DNA of 64,000 bases from Cercophora sp. LCS_1 (taxonomy: Eukaryota > Ascomycota > Sordariomycetes > Sordariales > Lasiosphaeriaceae), in the NCBI GenBank assembly GCA_036250225.1, contig JAPZLL010000011.1, forward strand, positions 1,143,581 through 1,207,580, in the 5' to 3' direction. Below, in pieces: positions 21,162 to 32,165 of the stretch (positions are counted from its first letter, which is position 1; each line of letters begins with the position of its first letter). The notes beneath the pieces were generated by a model. It was not told where the DNA came from. It did no database searches and saw nothing but the letters and a program-made list of their open reading frames with translations. The translations under genes and the position numbers were made by a program.

Positions 21162-22074
21162 CCCGCTGACTCTTGATCAGTCAACCCGAGGTACCTATTT
21201 AGAATCAAGTAGCCCCATTCGCGCCCTGCGTGTCCTCTCAAGCAAAGGGCTCAAACGAAGGGGTCAAGTGCTCGAGGTACGCGTCGACGAGTTGAGGAAG
21301 CCGAAAACTGGGAAGCGATGCCTGTAGACACCCGATGCTAGGGGCAAGGACTTTGGGCCTGATATTGTTTTGTCAATCCTTTACTTATTGGTTGGTCCTT
21401 TTCCTTGGCCCGGGATAGACCTCCGGACAAATTAGTCGACCTCAAAGTCACAAATGAGGAGCAAATACGTGACAAGCCCAAGCAGTAGCACGCACATCGA
21501 GTCGTATTCGAGTCTCAGCCGTGGGGGGCCAGAACGAGAGGCCACCATCAAAAGCTGGGTTAGCTGGGGCGTTAGCGCTGAAATTGACGACTCCATTCCA
21601 GACTCGGCTCGAGGACGGGGGTCTCCGATCTAAATCGAAGGGCACAGCATCGGGGTCCGCGTGTGGGTTACGGTATCATCCTTCGAAGACATGGACATAT
21701 ACGCTCGGGGGGGCACGAGAAAGCACAACGCGTGGCAGCTAGGGCGTACAAAGTTCTAGGGCCATGCGGTGAACTTCATGACACTCAAAACCATAAGCTG
21801 GGCGTCCAGGCTTGTTTTGGAGCCATCTCCGGGTAGCCTAGGAGTGTTGAGCCTAGGTATATTCAGTTGTGCTAGAGTGTAATGATCACCATAGTTGCAG
21901 CCAAGGGACATTTGAGCGTCACTCGGAAGGAAATAATGATATATCCACCATGATCAAAAACAATATTACATCACTAGCGAGGGTATCTTGCCAAAGGTAT
22001 CCAAACTCATCCTGCATCTACACCCCTCTCATGTCCAATTCAGCGCATTAAACGATTTGACCATCAACACATCG
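21162..22074. other. Intergenic region, no gene found
   Basis: About 0.9 kb right of the retroposed fragment, ending at the stop codon of the NCS1 transporter. Short overlapping frames only; no motif, repeat or splice chain seen. Confidence 0.45.
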
Positions 22075-23883
22075 TCACACTGGGGAGGTCTCAACCTCCA
22101 GCTTGCCCTTGCTGATATCGGGGGTATCCGAACCACCCTTTTCCTCCCCAGAGATGATCTCGGAATCATCATAGATAGTGGCCGGGATCTTGGTCTCCGG
22201 TGCCGGGAAGAAGTATGATAGGGCGGCGTAGACAACGAAGGCGCTGGTGTAGCCCCAAAAGTAAAACATGTAGTAGAGCTTTTGGGCGCCGCCAATCTTG
22301 GGTCCGATTTCGGGGTTGACGCTCGCAGCCCTGGAAAACCTCTGTTAGTGACTAGAACTGAGTCAAAGTGGTGAGTAACTTACATTCCCGGAAGGGTTGG
22401 GCAGACGCTGACGAGGAAAGCAACGACTGCTCGCCAATTGGTGCCATACTTGTTGTATCGGTAGCGTCCGTGGGCACGGTAGAGACCAGGGACATCGTAC
22501 TTTTGTCCTTGGACAACCCAGTAGTCGGCGCTGAGCAGGGCGGCAATGGGGGCAAGGAAGATACCGAGGCCTGCCATGAAGGCAAGGAGTGATTGCGCGG
22601 AGTGGATGATCTTCCACGGCTGCATGATCCAGGCGGCGGTGATGGTTGCGAAGATGACACCGCGCTTGATGTTGACATATTTGGGCCACAGACAGCAGAT
22701 GTCGTTGGCGCAGCTGATGACGTTGGCGGACAGGTTTGTACCGATCTGGGCGACGACCCAGCTGAGACCGACAAAGAAGGCACCAGCGCGGCCAGAGGGG
22801 CCGTCCCAGTGTGAGGCAATCTCAAGAGGGTCCCAAATGTACTTGCCGTACACAACCTTGGATGCTGAGCAGCAGATGATACCGAAGAGTCCAAGCATCA
22901 GCTGGATGCCGGGCAGGAATGCCACTTGCCAGTAGACACCCCTGTCAGTCTTGAGGTAACGTGTAAAATCGGGGATGTTGGTCGCCATGGTAGCCCAGCC
23001 TCCGGTGATACTGGAGAGGGACGAGAGGATGAGCCAGGACCGGGCCTCGCCGTGGACACCATACGGGAGGTTCCAGATGTCACCAGCGCCGCCAGCCTTG
23101 GACGTCATGGTGATGACGGTGGCCACCGACGTTGTAACGACGAGCACTTTGTCAAGTCAGTGGAAGGCATGAAGCATCTAGGAAGACTTGAGCTTACCGC
23201 ACTTGGCGACGAAGAACCACTTGAGCTTGTGGGGTGGGATAAGGAGAATGGGGAACTGCACGGTCCAGAAGATGAAGTGGCTGATCATGCCCTGGGTGGT
23301 GATGCCGACGCTCTCTGGGATGTGGTTGGGGATGTCGAGGTACGAGGGCCAGATGGACCGGATGATCTGAGTCATGGCGGTGGACCCGGTGTAGGTCTGG
23401 ATGGCGTGCCAGAAGAGGGCCGTGATGGCACGGGTGACGACGGCGAACCGGGAGAAGTACCAGCCGAAAGACGCACGAATGGCGACCGGGTACGGGACGT
23501 GGAGTCTGGCGCCAACCATACCGTTCAGAACAAGCGGGACGGTACAGACCAAGCTGCCAAAGATGATACAGACAATGGCCTCGCGCCAGGTCAGGCCGAT
23601 GGCGATGATGGAGGCCGGGGCCATCCAACTCTGGGCGTTGAGAGCGTCGGAAAACCAATAGCCCAGAATTGTATATGCTGACCAGGTCCGGCGTTCCTCG
23701 GGCGTAACATCGACGTCGATGTTGGTCCTGCACAAGTCCTTGTCAGCATCAATCTGCACCTCAAGATAGGTCTTACCAAGTCCCTGGATCGGCAAAAGAA
23801 GCAGTCTCACGAGGGAGGACCCATCCCTCCAGCTTCGTCTTGGACTTCAGGTCCGTCTTGATGGCGGCGACCCGTCGCGACAT
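22075..23883 (-). CDS. NCS1-family nucleobase/ureide cation symporter
   Basis: Exons 23883-23777, 23727-23198, 23146-22384 and 22330-22075 give 551 residues; introns are 49, 51 and 53 bp with GTAAG donors. The N-terminus TPEERRTWSAYTILGYWFSD, GLTWREAIVCIIFGSL, HVPYPVAIRASFG and FWHAIQTYTGS are characteristic of fungal Fur-type NCS1 carriers (uracil, allantoin, uric acid and related solutes). Later segments include ITGGWATMATNIPDFTRYLK, VGLSWVVAQIGTNLSANVIS and FLAPIAALLSADYWVVQGQK. About 12 membrane segments are expected. It is divergent from a two-domain amide hydrolase gene with a GATAAG-containing region between them, so a nitrogenous heterocycle or ureide is the likely cargo. The exact substrate cannot be read from the sequence. 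Confidence 0.93.
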
Positions 23884-25527
23884 GGTGGCTGGTCAATGTC
23901 GGAAATGTCGATGCGGTGTTGTTGCGCCTCACAATCACGCTGGGCGATGGAGGGTATGGTGTGACCGCCGCCAAAGTGGATGCGGGGAACTACCGACGAT
24001 CATATATGCGCTGAAACCTGTCTTGAACGTCGAGATGCACTCGGTTCTGTGTAGCACGGCAGCACGCCCTCACTAGTAGGAGACACCCAGCCTCGTCGGC
24101 CTATCACAACGGGGGTTGGCAAGCCTCAGCCCTGGGACCGCGAATGGCAACGTCGGAACGACGCCTCTCGAGTGCCCGACCAGGGGTAGCCAAAGTGCGG
24201 AAGCTAGATAAGATAGCCCCGTAGCAAGCCCGGCCGTCGGCGTTCCATCAGCGCGTTGTCGTGGTTGGAAGGGCCCAGATAACTGGCGTCAAGGTGGGAG
24301 GGGTCGCACGCGAGCTGTCAACGCCCGTCCAATCAGACGCGTCGCTGCTTCCCCAGCTCCCGCACAGCTCCTGCGGGGAGCTTGGGGCATTGGAGCTTGG
24401 GCGCCCAGCGTGGGAACCATATTCGAGCTGGCCAATGGGCGAGGCTCCCACAATGCATGCAGACGTGCGTCGGATCTGGGGGTTTGGTGGGGGTTCGTGG
24501 GAGAGCATGCCGTCGGGAGGGAGAGTCGAGACCATCGGCGAACGGTCCTCCAAAGATAGGACCTTATCGCCGGTGGGGCGGACGTTGATCATTGTCCAAT
24601 CACCTGTCTGCGTGATTCGAGCGGCTGGACCGCCGGCGGCCGGTGGCTAGGGCGACAATCGGTGCAACGCCCCCCGGCCGCCCTCCAGCCAGGTTGTTCC
24701 AGCGGCGAGAAGGAGCCAAGACCATCCCAACACCACGGCCCGGATGACGATCCGGGTCAATGGACTCGAAGGTTGAATGCCCTTCCCAATGACGGCTGTC
24801 ACGGACTCTTTGTTGCCACCATACGCGACGACGGACGACTCGCGTTTGTGCCGAGCAGCACCCCCTCAGATCAACTCCCTGCCACCTTTGACTTCTCGAG
24901 CGAGAAACAGCGAAGCAATGTCAGGCGCTGATGCGTACGTTTACTCCCAGGCCGTCGGCCCGCCGGACGCGTCGCGTGCCGTCAACATGGGACGAGGCAA
25001 CAAAGACTACCCCGCACCACCAAAGAATTTATCATGCTCAACGCTAAAGATAAGCAACCCCGCGGGGTGCAGCTGCGGATTGGTCAAGCAACCCCAAGGA
25101 ATACTGCGAAGCCGACAGCACAGCGAATCTCCCCCGAACCAATTCGCGCTCCCTCCATTATAATGATAAGATTGAGCCCGAGGCGGCACTCGGCGTGAGG
25201 AGACACCAGCATCTGATATCCTGCTGCCGCGCCGTATCGCCCCTTCGCCGCCGGGACCTGCTTATCCCTGACAGTATTGGGCACTCATACCTCGCCTTCT
25301 CCCAGCATACCCTACCCATCGAGGCTGCATCCCGACCGGCGCTGGTTTACGCTTCGCTAATCAACGCACCAGAACAGTATCCGCTCCTCGCTGCGCTGAG
25401 CAAAAATCCTTCTGGTGAATGACCGTTCCAATTTTATCGCCTCTGCTTCGCATTCCATCGAATTGTTCCCAACCAGGAACCCGGGACGCCCTATCCAATC
25501 GATTATTTGGACGAACACTCAGACACC
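23884..25527. promoter_or_regulatory. Shared divergent promoter with GATAAG sites
   Basis: The 1.64 kb between the NCS1 transporter and the isochorismatase-amidase fusion contains no supported gene. It holds at least five GATAAG/CTTATC hexamers: 24207-24212 (followed directly by AGATAG), 24563-24568, 25049-25054, 25165-25170 and 25261-25266. HGATAR is the recognition core of the fungal nitrogen GATA factors AreA/NIT2. Spacing and number suggest nitrogen-catabolite control of both genes; this is inference from motifs only. Confidence 0.55.
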
Positions 25528-27748
25528 ATGGCACCGGGACCCCTGTTATCCCTCCCAAGTGCCCGACCCTATGCATTCCAGTTCCCCTTGGCGACAACCG
25601 CCTTGATCATCATCGACATTCAGCGGGATTTTGTTGACCCCGGAGGCTTTGGATCAGTCCAGTGCGGCAATGATGAAATCTTCTCCAAGGCAAGGGCTAT
25701 CGTGCCAACCGTCAAGAAGGTCTTGGATGTCTTCCGCTCTGTTGGCGGACATGTGATCCACACCCGTGAAGGCCACCAACCTGACCTTGCCGATCTCCCC
25801 GCCTCCAAGAAGCTACGCCAAATATCGGCCCCTCATGGACACCACACGCTCGGGATCGGTGACCAGGGGCCAATGGGGCGGTTGCTGGTTCGGGGAGAAT
25901 GGGGTCACGACATCATCACCGAATTGACACCCTGGCCCGGCGAGACAGTGATCGACAAGCCGGGGAAGGGGAGCTTCTGGGGAACAGACATACACAGAAC
26001 GCTGCTTGCACGAGGGATTACTCACCTTCTGTTTACCGGGGTTACAACTGAGTAAGTTAAAGCTATTTCAGTGGTGACATCTTGCTGATTGAACCAGGTG
26101 TTGCGTCACGACGACGCTACGCGAATGCAACGATCGAGGATACCAGTGCTGTGTGTTGGACGACTGCACGCAAGGTTTTGATGCCCAACAGGTGACGACG
26201 TCGCTTGACATCGTCTGTGGCCAGGATGGTTTGTTCGGGTTTGTTGGCAACAGCGCCGACTTTTTCGCTGCCATCAGCGACTCGACAGCCCAGGCTACAC
26301 CTCCCGGAACACCTCCTCTCCTCTCCGACGACGGACTGCCATCGATCGATGAACTCCTCGCGCGATACAAGAAAGGTGTGACGTCTCCCACCGAAGTCGT
26401 CAACTTCGTGTTTGACCGCATCGAGAAATATCAGGCAGTGGACCCCGCGGTGTGGATTCATCTCGAGCCACGAGAGAAGGCTCTTGCAGCAGCAGAGAAG
26501 CTCGCAACTCGGTATTCCGGAAAGCCGCTACCACCACTCTTCGGGATCCCGTTCTCAGTCAAAGATACGATCGACGTGGGAGGCATCACAACCACGGCAG
26601 CTTGCGCCCAATATGCGTACACACCTACCTCGAACGCGCCCGCAGTGCAACACGTACTAGACGCTGGCGGAATCTTCATCGGCAAGGTAAATCTTGACCA
26701 ACTGGCCACCGGCCTCTCGGGTTGCCGCTCTCCATACGGGATACCCCACAGTGTCTTCAGTGATAAACACATTTCCGGCGGGTCATCATCGGGGTCAGCC
26801 GTTTCCGTTGGCGCGAAGCTGGTCTCATTTGGTCTTGCCACCGACACAGCAGGGAGCGGACGTGTTCCGGCAGCCTTCAACAGTATCATCGGCTTCAAGC
26901 CAACGAAGGGCACCGTCTCCGCGAAGGGCCTCGTTCCCGCCTGTCGGACGCTGGATACCATTACCATCGTCGCGCCGTCGATCCCCGACACCCGCAAAGT
27001 GTGGCAGATCATCGCCAAGCATGACCGGGACGACCCATTTTCCAAGCTTCCCCACACACTCGTGACATGGAAAACAGACTTCCGTGGCCCTCGCCTTGGC
27101 GGCTTCACCTTTGCTGTTCCTCCTCTGTCTTCCCTCGATGTCTGCACTCCGAAGTACCAAGACCTCTTCGCCCAAGCCGTCCAGATTTTGCGGTCCAGGG
27201 GCGGCCGTCTCGTCGAAGTTGACTACAAAATCTTTGAGGTTGCTGGGGATCTTCTCTACGAAGGCGCCCTACTACATGAGCGGATGACTTGCATAGGCCT
27301 GGAGTTCTTGCAGACCAAACTCGAAGAGCTTCACCCCGTCATTAAGGCGCTCTTCGGCGGAGCCCTCGCCAATCCGCCGTCAGCATACGATGTGTTCCGT
27401 GACCAAGCACTGCAGATCCAGCTCACACGCAAAGCACAGCAAACATTTGACACGCTGAAGGGAGGGATCGACGTACTTGTCGTCCCAACAACGACCCAGC
27501 ACCCAACGATAGAAGAGATGAAAGCAGATCCGTTGAAGCTCAACTCCAAGCTCGGAACCTTTACGCATTATGCAAACGTGGTGGACATGTGTGGCGTCAA
27601 CGTCCCAGCCGGGACATATGTAAATGCTGAAGGCACTAAACTGCCATTTGGAATTACCATTTTAGGTGGGAGTGGATATGATGCAAAGGTTTTGGATGTT
27701 GCTGCTGTTGCAGAGGAAGCGTTCAAGGAGGAGTTTGCCAAGGATTGA
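25528..27748 (+). CDS. Isochorismatase-like hydrolase fused to allophanate-hydrolase-like amidase
   Basis: Exons 25528-26051 and 26098-27748 (46 bp intron, GTAAGT donor) give 724 residues; the ATG at 25528 sits in ACCATGG. Residues about 20-240 form a cysteine hydrolase of the isochorismatase fold: D30 in ALIIIDIQRDFVDPGG, K in VIDKPGKGSFWGT, and the nucleophile at GVTTECCVTTTLREC (probably C177). Residues about 255-724 form an amidase-signature domain: FSVKDTIDVGG (Lys), HISGGSSSGSAVSVGAK and LATDTAGSGRVPAAFNSIIG. The last motif and GLVPACRTLDTITI resemble allophanate hydrolases (AtzF, Dur1,2) more than generic amidases. The C-terminal AtzF extra domain appears absent. By family knowledge, biuret-type or ureido substrates would be deaminated by the first domain and the product cleaved by the second. 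Confidence 0.9.
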
Positions 27749-28488
27749 GATTATGAATCATTGGATGGCGCCTCATTTGCTTGTATACCTTTGCTATCCT
27801 GGACACATTGTTTCGTAGCTTTGACGCATAGTTTATTGAATCACGGTGTATGCTCTGGGGATGGGACATGACAGGGTCATCTTGTTTCAGTCTGAGCTTG
27901 TCTTCTATCCGGTGCAAGGAGTATTTGGGGAGGCAGCGCTCGCTCCCAAGTTCCAGCCCATCCCATGCAGCCTTCGTTCTAATAAACCGCCTTCGCCCTC
28001 AGCATACGGTGACGTACATGCAGATATCCATTGCGCCCATGGGTGTTAGTTCACCCAGGGAAGGATCGCAAGAGTGAATGGAGACTTTATTCCCAGGTTT
28101 TAGGAGTATCTCTCGGAGCGTCGGGCGCAGGTCTCCATCTGCTGGGGTAATACCGCACCAGTTCCAGGCCTGAGGCCTGGATCTAGAAAGATGGGATGGA
28201 AAATCTGTATATCAACAGATTGGATCTCATCTCAGGCGCCTTTTGATCCGATCTCTCAGTCGTTGTGCCCCACCTGGGGCGATTTGCGCCCCGTTTTCCA
28301 GGTGTACATAAATTTCAACCTTGACCTCTTCCGCGGAAACTTTTCCTGAGCAGCCCGAGCAGGATATTTCTACAGACTTTAGACCACGACCGTGACGAGA
28401 ACCTCTTGACCGAACTCAACCGTTACATCACAGAATCTCTCTCTCCGCCTATCTACACTAGGTAACCACCACCGCTGAGACCGAACCA
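27749..28488. other. Intergenic region
   Basis: About 740 bp with no supported gene. It includes a short perfect palindrome around 28166-28182 (CCAGGCCTGAGGCCTGG) and a pyrimidine-rich leader before the ATG at 28489. Confidence 0.45.
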
Positions 28489-29118
28489 ATGTCGAGCTAC
28501 AACCAGAACTCTAGCAACAATGTCAGCGCCAACAACCAAATAATCACCAGTTCTCCCGCTAACCTCCTGTTCCATGGCCCCTCGCACAACATTCCTATGC
28601 CTCACTTTGAAGGTACCGTGCAAATGGTTCCCTACCATGAAGTTAAGCAGGTCTTCGACGAAATTACCAGCCATCAGATGGAAGGTCTGAGCATGCACGT
28701 CGCATCCAGCCTAGCGATGATCGAGTCTGCGGCCAACGACTGCGTCAAGCAAACCATGGAGACCGAGACAGCCGCCTGCAAGTGTGCGAAGCGTGCAGAC
28801 GGAACATGCATCGTCGAGAACAACGAGGTACGGCTAGTTTTCAACGACCTCAGCGCCAGTTTATCTCCGATGCACCGCAGGCCTAGCTGATCACCTCTCT
28901 CCCCCATCGCCCTTTGACGAACTCCACATGCCCGCTCTTGCTGACCACACCCTGTTTGACAGATGTCCGCACGGCAGAACCGAATCGAGGCAGAGCAGCG
29001 TCGTTTGGCTGGGACAGTTGAAACCTTCAGTCGTGAGGTACGGGCTCTTCGCGAGCAGATGGCGAGACTTGGTGCGCTCGGCCAGTCTGCTTCGGGTTCG
29101 GGGAGTCGGAGAGCTTGA
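28489..29118 (+). CDS. Small helical/coiled-coil protein, paralog of the 18-19 kb gene
   Basis: Exons 28489-28827 and 28963-29118 with a 135 bp intron (CTGACC, TTTGACAG) give 164 residues. Exon 1 has an Asn/Ser-rich N-terminus, then FEGTVQMVPYHEVKQVFDEI and an acidic helical region. Exon 2 reads QNRIEAEQRRLAGTVETFSR then EVRALREQMARLG. Its VETFSREVRALREQ aligns with VETMRHEVQVLRQH in the last exon of the gene at 18347, which is why I treat them as one family. No signal peptide or known domain is seen. Function unknown. Confidence 0.55.
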
Positions 29119-29299
29119 GGTGGTTGTTGGTGTCAATTGGGCGGCTGGGAGCCGGGCATGCAGCGGGAACAGGAGCAGTAGGTGGTAGTTGTGACCCTCG
29201 GGTTTAGAGGGATATCATAATGAACTGGTCTTATTTTTGCCTGAAACGCTGGGGGGAAACGTGCCCCGAGATAATGCTGGGTGACTGCTTGCTTTCGTC

Positions 29300-29660
29300 T
29301 TGTTTCTGTAGGATCCGGGGAGGGCGGAAGCTGTCAACGACGGCGATAAGGCCTCGATAAAGGAAGATTTTGCGACTGGCACTGCCACCAGAAATGAGAA
29401 GAACTTGGCCCTGGCCAAAAGGTTGAGGCTATCCAAGGCCGGTGGACCGCTTGGTGCTCGGCCAGCAGAGAATGAAGAAGGGTTTGGCCCGCCTCAAGAC
29501 GGCGGAGCAAGTGGAGGACCGCATGGAAGAAACGTGCCGAGGTTTGAAGGTCAAGGCCCTGATCTAGAAGTCGGTCTGTACGAGTCCTGTCGGCTCAAGA
29601 AAAAGCTGAGGCGGAAGACTATGCCTTCGGAGCAGACTTTAAGCAAACTGAAGGTCTAGG
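29300..29660 (+). pseudogene. Decayed copy of the coiled-coil gene exon
   Basis: A stretch including GAGAAGAACTTGGCCCTGGC and the following ~130 bp matches the exon at 19153-18863 (GAGAAGAACTTGGCCTTGGC), with small indels that break the heptad frame (LAKRLRLSKAGG instead of LAKKIEGLQG). It lies just downstream of the 28489 gene in the same direction, suggesting local duplication then decay, or a further exon set now lost. Confidence 0.55.
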
Positions 29661-30472
29661 GTAATATAGATAAGGACATGGAGGAAATGTTAGGTTGACT
29701 GAAATATAAGTGAGGGCTTCCAAGATATAAACAAAAGCATCCAGAAAATAAAAGTAGGCATTAATAAAAGAACTGACCCTTTTAATTTGTACAGTAAGGG
29801 ATTTGACATTGTTGTTGGAGGCAAAAAGACTTTTCCTCCTGCATTCAAGTTTCAACCCGACGCCTGGAATGTTTAAAGGCATCCAGCTATTTACTCAATG
29901 TGTTGAGTTCTCCGTATTGGTATTGGTCGTGCCAAAACGGATGGTAGTCCCCCAGCCGCCAGTGTTATCGTAGCCTGCCTTGTTGCCGAGTTTGCTTGAA
30001 GCCGCAGGTTCCCGGGGGAAGTACGCGATGGTATTCTTGATTGTCGAGCCGTTGCATTGCTCACCACACCGTTTTCCATCGTTCATGGCCTCTGCTGCCT
30101 CGCATGCCGCCTTGGGACATGTCGAAACCCCTACATCCTAACCCCACCGTTGGCCCTTTTGTTCTCCACTTCGCAAAGCCCAGCCAGCTGAATCTGGCTA
30201 AACGAGCACACTTTGGCAGGTGGCAGAGCGGAGCAAGACGGGATTCCAGATTCTTGGCAGGCACGAATGGCCCCGCCCCCATAATCCTTCAATTCAACAG
30301 TCCTTGTGGGCTTTGCCCCGCGTTTCCTCGTTTTCTCAGTCCACTTGCAACTCTCCAACCCCCTTCGCAACTGCCACTTGACCACCCAGTGTTACATTGG
30401 GAATCCAATAGGTATCTTTTGCCAGCCCGACAACCACTGATTAGGATTTGATAGTGCCATCGAGCATCCGTA
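29661..30472. other. Intergenic region with the T-rich intron-type repeat
   Basis: Around 29690-29790 there are units such as GCATCCAGAAAATAAAAGTA and GGCATTAATAAAAG. They are the reverse complement of the repeats in the introns of the 18-19 kb gene. The remainder, to 30472, shows no supported gene and should include the promoter of the next gene. Confidence 0.45.
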
Positions 30473-31384
30473 ATGTCCAACACTCGAAATGATGCCGCGG
30501 CAAGCGGCGATGCGGACCGCTCGGCAAAGCTTCCTTCCTACGAAGAGCACCTGCGCGCCCGAGAAGAAGTTAAGGTTAGCGAGGGCGCCCGTCGCATTCG
30601 CTGGGCTCTCAATGGCCCGCTCGAGTCCGCAATCACAATTGGACGCGACTACTTCCTCGACCCTGACGAGGTTCCTGAGAGTTACTGCCGAGGCAGCCTG
30701 GGCTCCAGTGAGGACAGTCTGTACGAGGCTTGGCACCCCTTGTCGAAGTCGCCCCTTAGCGAGCCCAAAATCTCGTCCCTCCAACTGACCGTCCATGCCC
30801 TCCACGACTGGGATACTAACTGGATGGAGAACCACGACCAGCATACCGACCCTGACGGGACATACGACCCAGCCGATGTCCTGTATGGCCCTCTCCCCGA
30901 CGCAGACAAATACGAGAAGGAAGACGCAGAGAACCACTTGCTGATTTGCTGTGGGCTCAAGAGGCCACGGGGCAAGAAGGTGCAACTCAAGGTCGAAGCT
31001 GGTACGGAGGGGTTCGTCACCATCCGCGACTTTGCCTCGGTTGTGCACCGCTACTTGATGGGTAGGCGTGCTGAGATTATCGAAGCGATGAATGAGGACC
31101 CGGGGAGGGCAGGAAAACCATTTTCATCTGGGACAAGGCTGATGGTGGGTTGGAACGCTCCTAACTACGTGGACGTCCATGGCGAGGACGAGTGGCGGCG
31201 TTGGCGCTTCAAGTTCAAGACCATCAGGACAGTCGTTGGCGTTCAAAACACCTTCCTCGCGGGTGGTCCCCAGCCCGGCCAGGGACAACCGGGAAATTTG
31301 CTGTGGGCTTTGCTCAACCGGACGCCGGACGCCGGACGCGTCGGCAGAGGAGAAATAGGGGCTTTGCAGTGCAAACACACATGA
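30473..31384 (+). CDS. Hypothetical protein, 303 aa
   Basis: An intronless ORF from ATG 30473. It begins MSNTRNDAAASGDADRSAK, then LPSYEEHLRAREEVKVSEGA and RRIRWALNGPLESAITIGRD. The middle is acidic (DPDGTYDPADVLYGPLPDAD) and the C-terminal third is basic (DEWRRWRFKFKTIRTVVGV). No signal peptide, membrane segment or known domain is evident. A truncated, frameshifted relative of the first ~55 codons occurs at 46266-46431, showing that this gene or an ancestor was duplicated. Function unknown. Confidence 0.6.
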   Translation: MSNTRNDAAASGDADRSAKLPSYEEHLRAREEVKVSEGARRIRWALNGPLESAITIGRDYFLDPDEVPESYCRGSLGSSEDSLYEAWHPLSKSPLSEPKISSLQLTVHALHDWDTNWMENHDQHTDPDGTYDPADVLYGPLPDADKYEKEDAENHLLICCGLKRPRGKKVQLKVEAGTEGFVTIRDFASVVHRYLMGRRAEIIEAMNEDPGRAGKPFSSGTRLMVGWNAPNYVDVHGEDEWRRWRFKFKTIRTVVGVQNTFLAGGPQPGQGQPGNLLWALLNRTPDAGRVGRGEIGALQCKHT

Positions 31385-31607
31385 CACGACTAGACTGCGC
31401 TTGTTTTCCTTGCAAGCAGACGGCCAGTGATGGTGACACCTGGCCCCGCAAAACCGCCGTTCCAGCCAATCGGCAACCACCCCAGGCAGCCACCGAGGGC
31501 CATTCCCTCCAAGCGAAAGTCTCTTTCAACCTCACCCTAACTCCCGTCCCATCACCGCAACTTCACATTCCCACGCCATCATTTTGTCGTACATCCCACA
31601 AACCAAA

Positions 31608-32165
31608 ATGTCCACCCTCACCTACCCCGACTCCCTCACAAAATTCACCCACCCCCTGTCCACCTACCTCCAACAAAACCCCACCCCACCCTTCGACGGC
31701 ATCGCAACAGCAACAGTCGTCATCAACCCCCACGCGCGCGTCCTCCTCGTCCAACGCGCCCCCCACGACTCGATGCCAAACCGCTGGGAAGTCCCCGGCG
31801 GCGCCGTCGATCTCGAAGACGAAACGGTCCTTCACGGCGCCGTGCGCGAATTACGCGAGGAGGGCGGCTTGGTCGCAACCAAAATCACGCACTGGATACC
31901 GGAGCAGACGGGGGACGTAGAGGGGTATGTGTTTACGAATCGGGCTGGTACGAAGACGTTTTGCCGGTTTGCGTTCGGAGTTGAGGTGGAGGATTGGGAG
32001 AGTGTCAAGTTGGATCCGAACGAGCATCAGGACTATGTTTGGGCGTCGGAGGAGGAGGTTAGTGAGGGAAAGGTCGGGGAGAGGGAGTTGGTTTTTACGG
32101 TCGAGGAGACGAGACGGCTGATTTTGGAGGGGTTTAGGCTTTGGCGGGAGGCGGGAGGGGGATAA
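31608..32165 (+). CDS. Nudix hydrolase
   Basis: An intronless ORF of 185 residues from ATG 31608 (MSTLTYPDSLTKF). The Nudix box GX5EX7REUXEEXGU is intact: GGAVDLEDETVLHGAVRELR followed by EEGGL. A preceding strand reads VVINPHARVLLVQRAP and RWEVPGGA. This makes it an Mg2+-dependent pyrophosphohydrolase acting on a nucleoside diphosphate linked to some moiety; the substrate cannot be deduced. Its 3' end overlaps the antisense 3' end of the ABM-like gene by 133 bp if that gene's long reading is right. Confidence 0.92.
   Translation: MSTLTYPDSLTKFTHPLSTYLQQNPTPPFDGIATATVVINPHARVLLVQRAPHDSMPNRWEVPGGAVDLEDETVLHGAVRELREEGGLVATKITHWIPEQTGDVEGYVFTNRAGTKTFCRFAFGVEVEDWESVKLDPNEHQDYVWASEEEVSEGKVGERELVFTVEETRRLILEGFRLWREAGGG

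Noticed and set aside
22926..23681. 251-codon plus-strand open frame
   Set aside because: Antisense shadow of the NCS1 transporter exons; composition is Gly/Asp/Glu-rich with no domain.
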